A stretch of DNA of 64,000 nt from Deinococcus ruber (GCF_014648095.1 NZ_BMQL01000015.1:37979-101978); one strand, 5' to 3'. Positions 33,510 through 44,013 are shown, numbered from the stretch's first letter. Program-made: numbers and translations. The notes: a model not told the origin generated them from the letters alone.

Positions 33510-34577
33510 CTAACGGTTTCGTTCACCGGATGACACGTCGAGTTCTAAGGATTCGGTACTGAGACTTTCATTCTCAACGATCTTCTGAAAGATCAGCCTG
33601 GTGCGGTCTTCTAGCTCCCTGGCTTTGCGCGCGTACATCTCTGCAAGCCGCGTGTTCCCCGCTTCCTCAAACTCCTTCCCAGTGTTGTCGAGCAGCATAC
33701 TCGCCTCTTCCAGCGCGCGCATCGTCCGCCAGAGTTTATCCTCGATCGCTTGGGTGACGCTCACCAGCAGCGTGTCGCCGGTGTACGCATGTCCAGTATG
33801 GCAGCGGTACCGAGTGAAGTTCCCTTCCTTGATCTGAACCAACACGCCTCCACATTCTGGACAGGTCTGCGGTGTCACCTTGCCAAATTGCATAACCCCT
33901 TTCCGGAAGGCGCGCGCACTGCTGGCAATGCTGACTTCGATCCCCACCCGTTGGCGCTCAGCGTCGTCTTCATCAATGCCCCCGAATTTCTTCACAGGAT
34001 CGGCAGTAAGGCGCTTCAGCAGCGCTGCCAGTTCTTGCGCACGCACGGTATGGTCGATGTCGACTTGAGTCAGCGCACTCTTCGGCATGGAATCATACTC
34101 GGCATCCTCGGGATCCTGCACCACCGTCGTTCCCCCCCACCGTTTAACCGTCCACAGTCCGGAGGTGCCGTCGTCCAGCAGGCCGGACAGCACCACGCCG
34201 ATCACATTTGGGCCCTCACTGTACCCTGCGGAGCGGAACAGCGTATCTATAGCTGGACGGACACGGTTCTCTTTCGGGCCTTTCGTGACGCTGAACCGTC
34301 CGTCTTCAATCAGCAGGTGATGGTCCGGCGGAGCGCAGTAGATGCGGCCTGGCATGATCTGCTCGCGATGGGCAGGCTGAGAAACAGGCAACGGCCCAGC
34401 TCGGCCCAGAATCTCCGGCAAGTGACTGGGGGCATACGCTGGGATGTGCAGCACGATACAGATCGCCGCCGGAAAATCAGCGGGTAGCCCGGCCGCCAGT
34501 GCCTGCAGCGGCTGTATTCCGCCAGCGGAAGCGCCGATGACCACCACTCGGTGTGAAAACATACGTTTAGTCTGCAT
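33510..34577 (-). CDS. CheB-type methylesterase-domain protein with zinc ribbon
   Basis: 355 residues. CheB fold: VVVIGASAGGIQPL (catalytic Ser in GASAGG), IVLHIPAYAPSHLPE (His), and GVVLSGLLDDGTSG (Asp). No receiver domain, so not under classical CheA control. The C-terminal part carries CPECGG...CHTGHAYTGD, a zinc-ribbon-like module, and ends in a helical region. Such stand-alone CheB proteins accompany CheB-CheR-PAS hybrids and sensor kinases, as here. Confidence 0.9.
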   Translation of the reverse strand: MQTKRMFSHRVVVIGASAGGIQPLQALAAGLPADFPAAICIVLHIPAYAPSHLPEILGRAGPLPVSQPAHREQIMPGRIYCAPPDHHLLIEDGRFSVTKGPKENRVRPAIDTLFRSAGYSEGPNVIGVVLSGLLDDGTSGLWTVKRWGGTTVVQDPEDAEYDSMPKSALTQVDIDHTVRAQELAALLKRLTADPVKKFGGIDEDDAERQRVGIEVSIASSARAFRKGVMQFGKVTPQTCPECGGVLVQIKEGNFTRYRCHTGHAYTGDTLLVSVTQAIEDKLWRTMRALEEASMLLDNTGKEFEEAGNTRLAEMYARKARELEDRTRLIFQKIVENESLSTESLELDVSSGERNR

Positions 34578-34652
34578 CTCGCACCGCCACGCGGTATTCA
34601 GCGTTTGTCAATCTGCCAAGCCCGGGACTGCCAATCGGCCACGCGGTGACAT

Positions 34653-35882
34653 TCAAGTCGCTGCCAGTGGGTTTGGCAGCACGGCAGACTCCCGCGGAAG
34701 CTCAACCCAAAAGACAGCCCCTTCGCCCTCGGTTCCTTCCGCCCAGACGCGACCCTGGCTGCGCTGCACCAGCCGCCGAACCAAGGCCAGGCCCAGCCCT
34801 TGCCCTTTGAACGCCCGGTCGCTATGAAGGCGTTCAAACACCCCGAAGAGCCGCCCGCTCTGCTGTGCAGCGAAGCCCACGCCGTTGTCGCTAACGCTGA
34901 AGCGGTAGTGCCTGCTGCTCGTCTGGACGCCTACATGGATGCTCGCCTGTGCGCGCGGACGGGTAAACTTGACCGCATTTGACAACAAGTTGGAAAAGAT
35001 CACTTGCATGCTTTCACGGTCTGCTCGTACCACTGGCAAGGCGTCGTGCGTGATGGTGACGTCACGGCCCTGCAACTGCGGTTTCAGTTCTCTCACGACC
35101 TCCGCAACCAGCTGATTGAGATCGATCGCCTGAGGGTGATCCGACGCGGCTGCACGAAAAAATCGGGTGAGGGAGGTGGTCAGCTCACCCATATCGGTGG
35201 CGGCCGAAAGCAAATGCTTCAGATGGGCTGCGCTCTTCTCATCGGTGGGCTGGAAGCTTTTCCCAAGCAAGTCGGCGAATCCTTGGACCTGTCGCAGCGG
35301 TCTGGTCAGGTCATGGGTCATCGAATGCAGAAAGCGCTGGAATTCCTCATTCAGCTGCTGCGCTTGGGCCGTGCGTTGTTCTGCCTCACGCCGGGCCTGT
35401 TTCAGCTCGGTAATATCTGTCAAGGCCAACCGGGCACGCAACGACCGAGGCGTCATGAGGCTGGTGGTCTGCACCTGCGCGTCCCAACGGCTGCCGTCCT
35501 GCCTCACCATGGTCAGCTCCAGGCGCTGCATTTCAGTTGCTGAGGTAGCCAACAAGGTCGTACGTAGGAGCGCGGTGAAGACCGCGCGCTGGCTCTCTTC
35601 AACAAATAGTGAGAGGTGTCGACCGACCAGCAGGGAACGTGCGGCGCCGAGTTGCCCGCAGGCCGCCTGGTTCAGCTGTTGGATGATGCCTTGTTCATCA
35701 CAGACCACGTAACCGAGTGGGGCCCACTCGAAGAGATCGGTGTAGAGGTGACGCGCGCTTTCCAACTCATCGTTGATCTGCCGCAGCACTTCATTCTGGG
35801 CTTCCAGTTCGGCCTGATGCACGCGGAGGTCATGTTCCTGGTCCTCAAATCGTCTCTGAAGATCTTCACTTTCCTGCATCAC
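34653..35882 (-). CDS. PAS-domain sensor histidine kinase
   Basis: 409 residues, cytoplasmic (no TM). N-terminal coiled coil, PAS (about 45-160: FEWAPLGYVVCDEQG), HisKA with FLHSMTHDLTRPLRQVQGF (phospho-His in THDL, about 190), HATPase with N box FSNLLSNAVKFTRP, DNGVGF and GQGLGLALVRR. All catalytic boxes are intact. No response regulator lies beside it in the window. Confidence 0.93.
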   Translation of the reverse strand: MMQESEDLQRRFEDQEHDLRVHQAELEAQNEVLRQINDELESARHLYTDLFEWAPLGYVVCDEQGIIQQLNQAACGQLGAARSLLVGRHLSLFVEESQRAVFTALLRTTLLATSATEMQRLELTMVRQDGSRWDAQVQTTSLMTPRSLRARLALTDITELKQARREAEQRTAQAQQLNEEFQRFLHSMTHDLTRPLRQVQGFADLLGKSFQPTDEKSAAHLKHLLSAATDMGELTTSLTRFFRAAASDHPQAIDLNQLVAEVVRELKPQLQGRDVTITHDALPVVRADRESMQVIFSNLLSNAVKFTRPRAQASIHVGVQTSSRHYRFSVSDNGVGFAAQQSGRLFGVFERLHSDRAFKGQGLGLALVRRLVQRSQGRVWAEGTEGEGAVFWVELPRESAVLPNPLAAT

Positions 35883-36005
35883 TGCGCCTCCCTAAGCAAT
35901 GAACTCCTGATCTGATTTGGCTTGCTCAAACGAATCACCCGTCAAGCGTTTGGAAGGCACCGCGCCACGCGGCATGGATTCTGCACCTAGGATAGTGCCT
36001 TGCGG

Positions 36006-36045
36006 CTCCCCGAACCTGAGCGCGGCACCCGCTCAGGTTCGGGGA
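36006..36045 (-). terminator. Strong stem-loop after the CheB-CheR gene
   Basis: CTCCCCGAACCTGAGCG / CGCTCAGGTTCGGGGAG (17-bp arms, 6-nt loop), 52 bp beyond the stop of the CheB-CheR-PAS gene. A T-tract is not obvious, so it may also act as a bidirectional barrier. Confidence 0.75.
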
Positions 36046-36096
36046 GCAAGTGGGCCCGCTCTCCTGCGACCACGGACAGACCGGACGCTGCGTCCA

Positions 36097-38643
36097 CTAC
36101 TCTAGGGACTTGATCAGATCGATGTTGGTAAAAGCCATCACGACCCCTTCGATGTAGTTCTCCGACGTGCGGTAGGGACTCACGCGCATCAGGTACCACT
36201 CCCCACTCCCCGTTTGAACCTGCGCCTCCAGCGGTTCCAACGTCTCCAGCACCCGGCGAACGTCGTTCATCAGGTGCTGGTAGCGCAGGTTGATATTGAA
36301 ATCCGTGAGTGGCCGACCCTCGTCGGACGGCATAAGCTGAATGATGCTGGAGATCGGCCGGGTGAAGCGCCGGATCTTCAGGTCGCTTCCAAGGAAGACC
36401 GTTCCTGTTCCGGCGTTCTCGAGCAGATTCCGGGCATCGTCGTTCGACTGCGTCAAATGCTGGATGACCCGCTGATGCTCTGCATTGATGGTGCTCAGCT
36501 CTTCATTGAGCGACTGCAGCTCTTCCTTGGAGGTCATCAACTCCTCGTTGGTACTTTGCAACTCCTCGTTGGTCGTCTGGAGTTCGTCATTGGTACTGCG
36601 CATCTCCTCCATCGAGATGGCCATGTCCTCGACCGTCGCCTGCAGCGCTTCGCGGCCATGTTGCAGTTCCCGTTCCAGCATCCGGATATGCGTGGCCCGT
36701 TCCGAGCTGTCGAGCGGCTCTGCCGAATCCCCACGGTCCTGAAAGATCACGAGGAAGCGGTCTGACTCCGGCAGCGGCTTTACGATGAGGTCCAGCGTCC
36801 GGACGCTTCCTTCCACCTCGACTTGCAGGCCCCGCCGGACGATCCTCTGGCGTTCGCTGTCCGCCTGACGAACCGCTCCTGGTAACTCAGAACGCACCTC
36901 GCCTTTCGCCATTTCGAAGACGCGGGTACCGGTCATGCCGGGAGGCAGTTCGAGGTACCGGGCGGTCTGACCGTGCACAAACAGAATGGTGCCCTGCGCG
37001 TTGATCAAGACCGCAGAGGCCGGATATTCAGCGAGCAGCGCCTCTTGCACCTGCTGGCGCAGCTCCGAGGCGCTGCTCACCGTCTGTAGGGCTGGCTTGC
37101 CTTCCCGGCGGTGGGGCGTCGCATCGGTGTCGCCCCACCGGGCCTGGGTGCTCACCCTGGGGAGTTCGGCGGCCCCTTCACCCCGCTGGTACAGTTTCCA
37201 CCGATGACTGAGGGCCTCGAAGTGCTCACGGCCCGCACCGACCGTCTCGCTGGCCCCCAGGAACAGCAGCCCATGCGGGCGGAGCGCGTACCGGAAGATG
37301 CTGATGATCTGCTGTTGCAGCTCGGGTCCCACGTAGATCAGCATGTTGCGGCAGCACAGCAGATCGAGGCGGGTGAACGGCGGATCTCCAAAGGTATTGT
37401 GTGTCGCAAAAACCACTCTGTCCCGAATGTCTGCCCGAATCTGATACTGACCATCCTTGAGAAGGAAGAACCGGTTCAGGCGTTCCAGCGAGACGACGTA
37501 AGCGATGTCTTTCGAGTACCTTCCCTGCCGAGCCTGGTGAATGGCGGCCTGGTCAATGTCGGTCGCAAAAATCTGAATCTTCAGCGGAGGTGGGCCGCCC
37601 ACTTCTTCGGCCAGTTCATGCAGGAGGATGGCAACCGAGTAGGCTTCCTCACCGGTGGAACACGCGGCCACCCAGACCCGGAACGTGTCACCCTCCTGTC
37701 TGGGTTTCGCCATGGCGGAACGCAGCTGGGACTTCAACGCTGCAAACGCTTCTGTATCGCGAAAGAAGCTGGTGACGTTGATGGTGAAGTCCTGAAACAG
37801 CGCCTCGACCTCGCTTGAGGAGCTTTCCAGCAGTTGAATGTAGCGTTCGACATCCAGGAGGCGCTGTGTCTGCATGCGCCGTTCCAGCCGGCGAACCAGG
37901 GTGGTGGGCTTGTAACGCGTGAAGTCGTGGCCAGTCTGCGCGCGCACCAGTCGCAAGATTCTTTGGAGTGGGGAGGGGGCTGCCTCATCTGCCCGGGTCA
38001 GTTGCTGAGCGTCCAACAGCCGCGCCAGATGAACGGCGCTCAGCAGGCGGAGTGCCAGATCTTCGACCGAAAGGACCTCGTCCGCCAGCTGTGACGCAGC
38101 GGCGCTGCTGGGCATCGAACTGTACTCGGCCGTCTGAGGATCCTGCACCAACACCCGCCCGCCGTTCGCTTTGATGGCGTGGAGGCCCTGTGTGCCATCC
38201 CTGCCCATCCCTGACAGCACGACTGCCACCGCGTGCTCACGTTGATCTCCTGCCAGTGACTCGAAGAACGTATCGATCACCATGCCGGTGGCGTGTTCCG
38301 GACCGTGCAGATGCAGGATGCCCTGCGTGAGGGTCAAGCGCTGTCCCGGAGGGATCACGTAGACGTGATCGGCGAGCAGACGCATCCCCTCCTCGATCTG
38401 CAGCACCGACATGGGCGTACAGCGCGCCAGAATATCGGGCATCAATCCGCGGTGATCAGGTTCGAGGTGCGGCACGACCACGAAGGCCATCCCGGTTACC
38501 GGTGGAAGCGCGAGAAAGAAGCGTTCGTAGCCGTCCAGGGCCCCTGCCGACCCGCCGATGCCGACGACGCCATGCAGCGGGGGCGTCTCCTCAGTTGAGG
38601 GCGGCGAAGACACAGAAGTGGTGGGGGGCGAATCACCAGACAT
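36097..38643 (-). CDS. CheB-CheR-PAS hybrid chemosensory protein
   Basis: 848 residues from the ATG at 38643, preceded by CAGGAGAG. The frame is open to 39162, but that part lacks coding character. CheB domain (about 25-205: GIGGSAGALDGYERF, VVPHLEPDHRG, SGMGRDGTQGLHAI), CheR methyltransferase (about 225-480: RRLERRMQTQ, TSFFRDTEAF, VAACSTGEEAYSVA), a coiled coil with repeated TNEELQS-type units (about 655-700) and a C-terminal PAS (about 715-845). Such fusions sit in phosphorelays with PAS kinases. Confidence 0.92.
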   Translation of the reverse strand: MSGDSPPTTSVSSPPSTEETPPLHGVVGIGGSAGALDGYERFFLALPPVTGMAFVVVPHLEPDHRGLMPDILARCTPMSVLQIEEGMRLLADHVYVIPPGQRLTLTQGILHLHGPEHATGMVIDTFFESLAGDQREHAVAVVLSGMGRDGTQGLHAIKANGGRVLVQDPQTAEYSSMPSSAAASQLADEVLSVEDLALRLLSAVHLARLLDAQQLTRADEAAPSPLQRILRLVRAQTGHDFTRYKPTTLVRRLERRMQTQRLLDVERYIQLLESSSSEVEALFQDFTINVTSFFRDTEAFAALKSQLRSAMAKPRQEGDTFRVWVAACSTGEEAYSVAILLHELAEEVGGPPPLKIQIFATDIDQAAIHQARQGRYSKDIAYVVSLERLNRFFLLKDGQYQIRADIRDRVVFATHNTFGDPPFTRLDLLCCRNMLIYVGPELQQQIISIFRYALRPHGLLFLGASETVGAGREHFEALSHRWKLYQRGEGAAELPRVSTQARWGDTDATPHRREGKPALQTVSSASELRQQVQEALLAEYPASAVLINAQGTILFVHGQTARYLELPPGMTGTRVFEMAKGEVRSELPGAVRQADSERQRIVRRGLQVEVEGSVRTLDLIVKPLPESDRFLVIFQDRGDSAEPLDSSERATHIRMLERELQHGREALQATVEDMAISMEEMRSTNDELQTTNEELQSTNEELMTSKEELQSLNEELSTINAEHQRVIQHLTQSNDDARNLLENAGTGTVFLGSDLKIRRFTRPISSIIQLMPSDEGRPLTDFNINLRYQHLMNDVRRVLETLEPLEAQVQTGSGEWYLMRVSPYRTSENYIEGVVMAFTNIDLIKSLE

Positions 38644-39160
38644 GAAGGACTCTCCTGTGAACGGCAGCGGGGGCCAGTGGTAACGTCGCTCTGTTCTTCT
38701 GTACGACGATCTTCTGGAAAGTATAGAACCTTCTGTACAGGTCCTCGCGGAAGCATGGTGGCTGCTGTCGATAAGCGCCGCAGAGGGAAACGGAAGAGGA
38801 GCGTGATCAGGCAGTGTCTCGATGCCTGAAACTTGAGCTGGGTGTCCTGCTTCAGAAACGCTCAAGGGCGCTTCCTGACGGAGGGCGCAGACTGAATCAA
38901 GGTGTCCGTCTCGACCCAGGGTCATGACGGTGCCGCTCCTGGCCGTTACAGCTGACACAGGGAGGCAGGTGCCATGTATTTTAATAAGGTATCCAGATAT
39001 CTTCACTCCCGGCTTACTGACAGCTTCTGTTCGCCGAAACCGCTGCGGAGTCTCCGTCGCATCGGGCGCCTTCCCGTACGTCCAGCCCTTCAACATTTCC
39101 TGCCCAGCTCCTGTGACATGTCTTTCCTTGCTGGGCTGGGTGACCTCCTTCCGAGGGACC
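38644..39160. other. 517-bp divergent promoter region
   Basis: Between the minus-strand CheB-CheR gene and the plus-strand GGDEF-EAL gene. Holds a directly repeated TTCTGTAC (about 38,697 and 38,731). No gene supported. Confidence 0.4.
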
Positions 39161-41104
39161 ATGCCGGACGATGAACTCCCGTCCCACTACGAACGGCTGA
39201 GACGACAGGCCGAGCATCAACTCCGCCGGGGCGTTCAGCCGCGTCTCCATGACGCTGCAGTGGCGGAAGATCTGAGCTACGAGTTGCAGGTGTACCGTGT
39301 CGAGCTTGATCTGCAGCAGGAAACCCTGCAGCTGACCGCCACTGAGTTGGAAGTGGAACGTGAGCATTATCAGGCGCTGTACGAACATGCACCTGTCGCG
39401 TACTTTTCGCTTGATCCGCAGGGTGAAATCGTCGATGTCAATCTGGCTGGGCTCAAGTTGCTTCAGTTTCAGCGGCGTCAGTTGCTGCTGCGCCGCTTCA
39501 GCCAGTTCATTGTGCCGCCGCAGCGCGGGGCATTTGCAGCACTTCTACACGAGGGCTCTTCCGCTTCTCCGCACCTGTTTACCGTGACCCGCTGGAACGG
39601 TGAGCAGGTCGAGGTGCAACTGCAGGTCTTCACGCTTCCAGGGATCACACCGGAGCGCACGCAGTGTCTGCTGACCTTGACGGACATCACGCCGCTGGTT
39701 CAGGCACAGGCGCAGCTGGCACAGTTGAACGTCACGCTGGAAGACCGGGTCACGGAAGGCACCCGACACCTCCGGGAGCTGAATGTACGTCTGCACCATC
39801 AGGCGTTGCATGATTATCTGACGGGGCTGCCCAACCGGGCTGGGTTCGCAGAAGAGCTGCAGCGAGCGCTGGTGTATCTCCGCCAGGATCAGCAGGCGTT
39901 CGCGGTGCTGTTCTGTGACATTGACCGCTTCAAAGCCATCAATGACGCACTTGGTCACAGCGGCGGTGATGAGGTGCTGATCGAGCTCTCCAGGCGGCTG
40001 CAGGCCGTGACCCGGCCCACCGACCAGATCGCACGGCTGGGCGGTGACGAATTCGCGATGCTGCTGCATGATGTCACGGACCTGCCGATGGTGTCGGCCG
40101 TGATTGCCCGACTCGAAGCGGCGGTTCAGGCACCGTGTTCTGTTGCTGGTCACGAACTCTACCTGAACTTGAGTACCGGCGTGCTGCTCGTGAACGAGGG
40201 CTACGAACAGCCGGAAGAGATTATGCGGGATGTGGATCTGGCGCTGTATCAGGCGAAACAGGCGGGACGGGCGATGTCGAGAGTGTTCCAGCCCGCCATG
40301 CGGGACGTCTCCAAAGACAGATTGGGACTTGAAGCGCAGTTGCATCATGTCTTGGAGCGCGAAGAGCTGGTGGTGCACTATCAGCCGGTGGTGTCCCTGG
40401 CCACACGCCAGGTGGTGGGACTGGAGGCGTTGGTTCGCTGGCAGCATCCACAGCGTGGGCTGTTGCTGCCGGAGGCATTCATTCCGCTGGCCGAGGAACA
40501 CCACCTGGTTGGAGCCATCGATCGGTGGGTGCTTCAGGAGGTGGGTCGGCAGGTCGCCAGGTGGCAGAGACAGCGACGGGGAACACAGAAGCTGTGGATG
40601 AATGTCAATGTATCCGCGCAGGACCTGACACAGGTCGCTGCGGTGACCGCGCATCTCAGGGCGCTGGCCTTTCCTGCACCCTGGCAGGTGATGGTGGAAC
40701 TGACCGAGCGGGTATTGATGCACCGCACAGATGCCGATCCCAGCGCTTTAGAGGGGTTGCGCCAGGCACAGGTGCAACTGGTGGTCGATGACTTCGGTAT
40801 GGGCTTTTCGTCGTTGAGCCGATTGCACCGCTTGCCTGTCAGCGTGCTGAAAGTCGATCGATCATTTGTGGCGGCGTTGGAGGAGGACATCGAACTGGTC
40901 CGGGCCATGGTGTCGATGGGGAGGGCGCTGGGGATGGTAATGGTGGCGGAAGGCATCGAAACTGAGGCACAGTACCACCGGCTCGTGGAGATCGGTGTGG
41001 AGGCCGGGCAGGGGTGGCTGTTCGCGCCCGCACTTCCGGCAGATCAGGTGAACGCGTACCTGCCGCACAGTCGTAAGAGGAGAAGGAGCATCGACCGCCC
41101 CTGA
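39161..41104 (+). CDS. PAS-GGDEF-EAL cyclic-di-GMP enzyme
   Basis: 647 residues from the ATG at 39161, after CCGAGGGACC. N-terminal coiled coil, PAS (about 65-185), GGDEF from HDYLTGLPNR (about 216) with RLGGDEF (about 292), EAL with GLEALVRWQHP (about 420), VDDFGMGFSSLSRL and EGIETEAQ. Both active motifs are complete. Its tail (LPHSRKRRRSIDRP) is basic. It ends 13 bp before the helicase ATG. Confidence 0.93.
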   Translation: MPDDELPSHYERLRRQAEHQLRRGVQPRLHDAAVAEDLSYELQVYRVELDLQQETLQLTATELEVEREHYQALYEHAPVAYFSLDPQGEIVDVNLAGLKLLQFQRRQLLLRRFSQFIVPPQRGAFAALLHEGSSASPHLFTVTRWNGEQVEVQLQVFTLPGITPERTQCLLTLTDITPLVQAQAQLAQLNVTLEDRVTEGTRHLRELNVRLHHQALHDYLTGLPNRAGFAEELQRALVYLRQDQQAFAVLFCDIDRFKAINDALGHSGGDEVLIELSRRLQAVTRPTDQIARLGGDEFAMLLHDVTDLPMVSAVIARLEAAVQAPCSVAGHELYLNLSTGVLLVNEGYEQPEEIMRDVDLALYQAKQAGRAMSRVFQPAMRDVSKDRLGLEAQLHHVLEREELVVHYQPVVSLATRQVVGLEALVRWQHPQRGLLLPEAFIPLAEEHHLVGAIDRWVLQEVGRQVARWQRQRRGTQKLWMNVNVSAQDLTQVAAVTAHLRALAFPAPWQVMVELTERVLMHRTDADPSALEGLRQAQVQLVVDDFGMGFSSLSRLHRLPVSVLKVDRSFVAALEEDIELVRAMVSMGRALGMVMVAEGIETEAQYHRLVEIGVEAGQGWLFAPALPADQVNAYLPHSRKRRRSIDRP

Positions 41105-41117
41105 CCTGCCGGGAGAG

Positions 41118-43994
41118 ATGGGGCTGTTCACCCACCATGCCGTTGCTGCGCTGGAGTCATTGATGAGCAGCGTATTTGCAAGCTGGCTGCGGCTGGCTAG
41201 GCAGCTGGAACAGCGCGATACACTCTTGGCAATCCATGACTTTTACAGAAGGCTAACAATAGGAATGATGTGGGCGAGATATAGCTTCTTTCCATCTCGT
41301 ACCGTACTTCCTGCAGCGGGAAATTCTGTTCCCCGGGCAGCCCGCATGAATGGCGTGATTCTGAACTTCGGTGTTGGGCTCGGAAAGACGCTGGCTGGCT
41401 TGATGCTGGCGGCGCTGCTGCGACAGTCGGGCCGTTGCCGCCTGCCCGCCCTGCTGGTGCCACTGTCGCGCCTGGGGGACTGGGTGATGAATGCGGCCAC
41501 CGCCGTGCCAGACTTGCGGGTGCGGGTGATTGGCGGGGAAGTGCGGCGCGGCCCGACGGGGGAGGTCTTGCTGAACGCGGATGGCGAGCCGACCGTGCGG
41601 GAGGACAGCGGGGCGCAGCGGCGCGAGAAGGTGGCAAGTCTGATCAGCGATCCGCCGGACCTGGTGCTGTTCAGCGTGGAGGCGTTTGAGGCGATCCCAA
41701 TGCTGGAGGAGACGCGCACGCGAATGATCGCGTCGGAGCCGTCGCTGATGAGTGACGTGGCCACCGCCACCACATTCGATGACCGTGCCCGCAAGCTGGG
41801 CGGCCACCGCGAGGCGCTCGCGTATGCGCGCATCATGCAGCGGCACCTCAGTCGCGGACGGATCGCCACCGAGACCGAGTTGCCGTTCGAGGTGCTGGGC
41901 ATCGACGCGGTGATCGCCGATGAAGGGCATCTGTTCAAGAACGTCTTCTCCAGCCCGCATGTGTACGGCGAGGCGAATCCCAAGTTCCTGGGGGCGGGGG
42001 GTGAAAGTAACCGGGCGCTAGACGCGCACCAGAAGTTCCGCTGGATTCGCCAGCAGGGCGGGTGTGTGGCGCTGCTGAGTGCCACCTGGTTCACCAACAG
42101 TCCGTTGGAGATCTTCAACATGCTGAGCTTGGTCACGGACGCCTTGCCGAGCTACGGCATCACCGACGTGGAGGCGTTTACCGCGCGGTTCTGCATCCTC
42201 GAACCGCGCTTGATCACCCTGCCGACGGGCGACGTCGAGTTCAAAACGTGCGTGGTGGGCTTCAAGAACCGCGACGAGCTGAGCGCCATCATCGGCCAGC
42301 ATGTCATTCGGGAAACCGAAGAAACCTGCCTGATGCACGACGGGGTGGGGATGCAGCTCCCGCCGCTGGTGGACGTCGAGCATCTGTTCGATTTGGCCGA
42401 GCCGGTGCAGGCCGCCTACGACAAGGAGCAGGCGTCTGTCCCTGACGCGGAGAGCGAAGGGAAGAACCATCTGTTTTCGATCTTCGCGCGCATGATGAAG
42501 TTGACGTTGCACCCGCCGCTGATGGGCATCCATGCGCCGAACGCCCGCTTTGCGACCTGCGTGCAGGCCTGCGTCGAGGCCCGCGAGCGCGGCGGACGCA
42601 ATGTGGTGTTCATGTACCTGGGCGGCGAGAACGGCGAAACGTATCAGGCGCTCAAGCGGATGCTGATCGCTGCTGGGTATCCGGAACGGGAGATTGAGGT
42701 GATCACCGCCAGTACCCATCCGGTCTCGGGGGAGCGGCTGAAGGTGGAGCGGCGCTTGCGGCGCGGTGAGCTGACCTGCGTGATCGGCTCGCAGGTGATC
42801 GAGCAGGGCGGGAACTTCCAGGGCTGCACCGATCTGCACCACCTGGACTATCCGCATCACTTCGAGGCGTTCCGCCAGCGAATTGGGCGGGCACGGCGGC
42901 AGGGCAGCACCGTGACCGAGATCCGCAACCACGTGTATTTCGCGCGGGGAAGCTTCGACGTGCTGCGCTATCAGACCATGCTCGGCAAGAAGGGCTGGGC
43001 CGATCAGGTGTATGACCCGTCCATCGTGGCGGTCGAGCACGAGGGGCTGGGCTTCGACGGCGAGGAGATTGCGGTGATGCTCAGCCGGGACCCGCAGGCC
43101 ACTCGGTCGCTGATCCGGGCGAAGAAGGAAGCGAGGGCAGCGGATCGTCGAGCGGCGACGTTGCTGTTGGATCTGGAAGTGATCCGGCAATATCTGGACA
43201 GTCTGCGCTGGCTGAGGCAGCGGTGGCAGGTGGCGTGGGCGCGGAAGAATGGGCCGTCGGTGCAGGACGAGCAGAGCTTCACCCGGCTCATCACCTCGCT
43301 GCGGGGCCTGCACGCGCAGGTAGGGGCGCTCCGAGCAGCTGGGCACCCGCTGGTGGCCGTCACGCGCCTGAAGGAAGCCCCGGTGTGGGTGCATGGGGTG
43401 CCGCTGCATCCCGGCATGACCTTCCATCGAGGGAGCGAGGCGGTCAAAGTGGTGTCGGCCAGGGCCAGTGATCCGGTGATCGTGGTGGACCTGGTGGCGT
43501 CCGGGACGCGAGGCGCGGTGTTGGCGCAGGAGTTGGAGCAGGTCACGCAGCTGCTGCCCAGTGACGATGCCACGCACTTCGGCACAGAGGCCTTCGAGTC
43601 ACTGCCGACCCGCTTGCGAGACCGCATCGAAGCACCGGACGCGCCCGTAGAAATCGAGGCGGTGTCGGAGCTGGTCACCGCGCCAGCGCAGCCCTTGGAC
43701 GACGTCTCCCCTGCGCCCAGTCCATTGCGGCTGCGCTACGGGCTGTCGGTCACGGACAGTGTGCCTGTGCGTGCAACTGCGGAGGTGTTCAGCATTCAGG
43801 GCGATACACTCACGCCGGGCACGGTGCCGGGGGCGACGCTGGTGCTGATCGAATACCGAGCCGAGCGGGACGTGCGCAAGGTGACGCTGATCATTGAGGA
43901 CGCCCACCGTCGTCAGCAGACCCGGACACTCCTGCATACTCAGGACCCTCGCCTGCGGGACCGGATGGATGCGCTGTTGCAGCACGCGATGTAG
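41118..43994 (+). CDS. SNF2/SF2-type helicase, N-terminus possibly replaced
   Basis: 958 residues. Motif I FGVGLGKTLAG (about 84), motif II DEGH (about 268), motif III LLSATW (about 318), motif V/VI region VIEQGGNFQGCTDLHHLDYPHHFEAFRQRIGRARRQGS (about 555-593). The C-terminal ~300 residues are accessory. The family usually has a Q-motif and more sequence before motif I. Here residues 1-75 come from visibly AT-richer DNA (41,118-41,340) without that motif, so the 5' end may have been replaced when the signalling island arrived. Probably a replication or restart helicase of the plasmid. Confidence 0.85.
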   Translation: MGLFTHHAVAALESLMSSVFASWLRLARQLEQRDTLLAIHDFYRRLTIGMMWARYSFFPSRTVLPAAGNSVPRAARMNGVILNFGVGLGKTLAGLMLAALLRQSGRCRLPALLVPLSRLGDWVMNAATAVPDLRVRVIGGEVRRGPTGEVLLNADGEPTVREDSGAQRREKVASLISDPPDLVLFSVEAFEAIPMLEETRTRMIASEPSLMSDVATATTFDDRARKLGGHREALAYARIMQRHLSRGRIATETELPFEVLGIDAVIADEGHLFKNVFSSPHVYGEANPKFLGAGGESNRALDAHQKFRWIRQQGGCVALLSATWFTNSPLEIFNMLSLVTDALPSYGITDVEAFTARFCILEPRLITLPTGDVEFKTCVVGFKNRDELSAIIGQHVIRETEETCLMHDGVGMQLPPLVDVEHLFDLAEPVQAAYDKEQASVPDAESEGKNHLFSIFARMMKLTLHPPLMGIHAPNARFATCVQACVEARERGGRNVVFMYLGGENGETYQALKRMLIAAGYPEREIEVITASTHPVSGERLKVERRLRRGELTCVIGSQVIEQGGNFQGCTDLHHLDYPHHFEAFRQRIGRARRQGSTVTEIRNHVYFARGSFDVLRYQTMLGKKGWADQVYDPSIVAVEHEGLGFDGEEIAVMLSRDPQATRSLIRAKKEARAADRRAATLLLDLEVIRQYLDSLRWLRQRWQVAWARKNGPSVQDEQSFTRLITSLRGLHAQVGALRAAGHPLVAVTRLKEAPVWVHGVPLHPGMTFHRGSEAVKVVSARASDPVIVVDLVASGTRGAVLAQELEQVTQLLPSDDATHFGTEAFESLPTRLRDRIEAPDAPVEIEAVSELVTAPAQPLDDVSPAPSPLRLRYGLSVTDSVPVRATAEVFSIQGDTLTPGTVPGATLVLIEYRAERDVRKVTLIIEDAHRRQQTRTLLHTQDPRLRDRMDALLQHAM

Positions 43995-44013
43995 AGGGCC
44001 TTGAAGGAGCGGT

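Noticed and set aside
41243..43577. Long minus-strand ORFs antisense to the helicase
   Set aside because: The plus frame carries all helicase motifs and G/C third positions. The minus ORFs are GC-rich shadows without recognisable domains.
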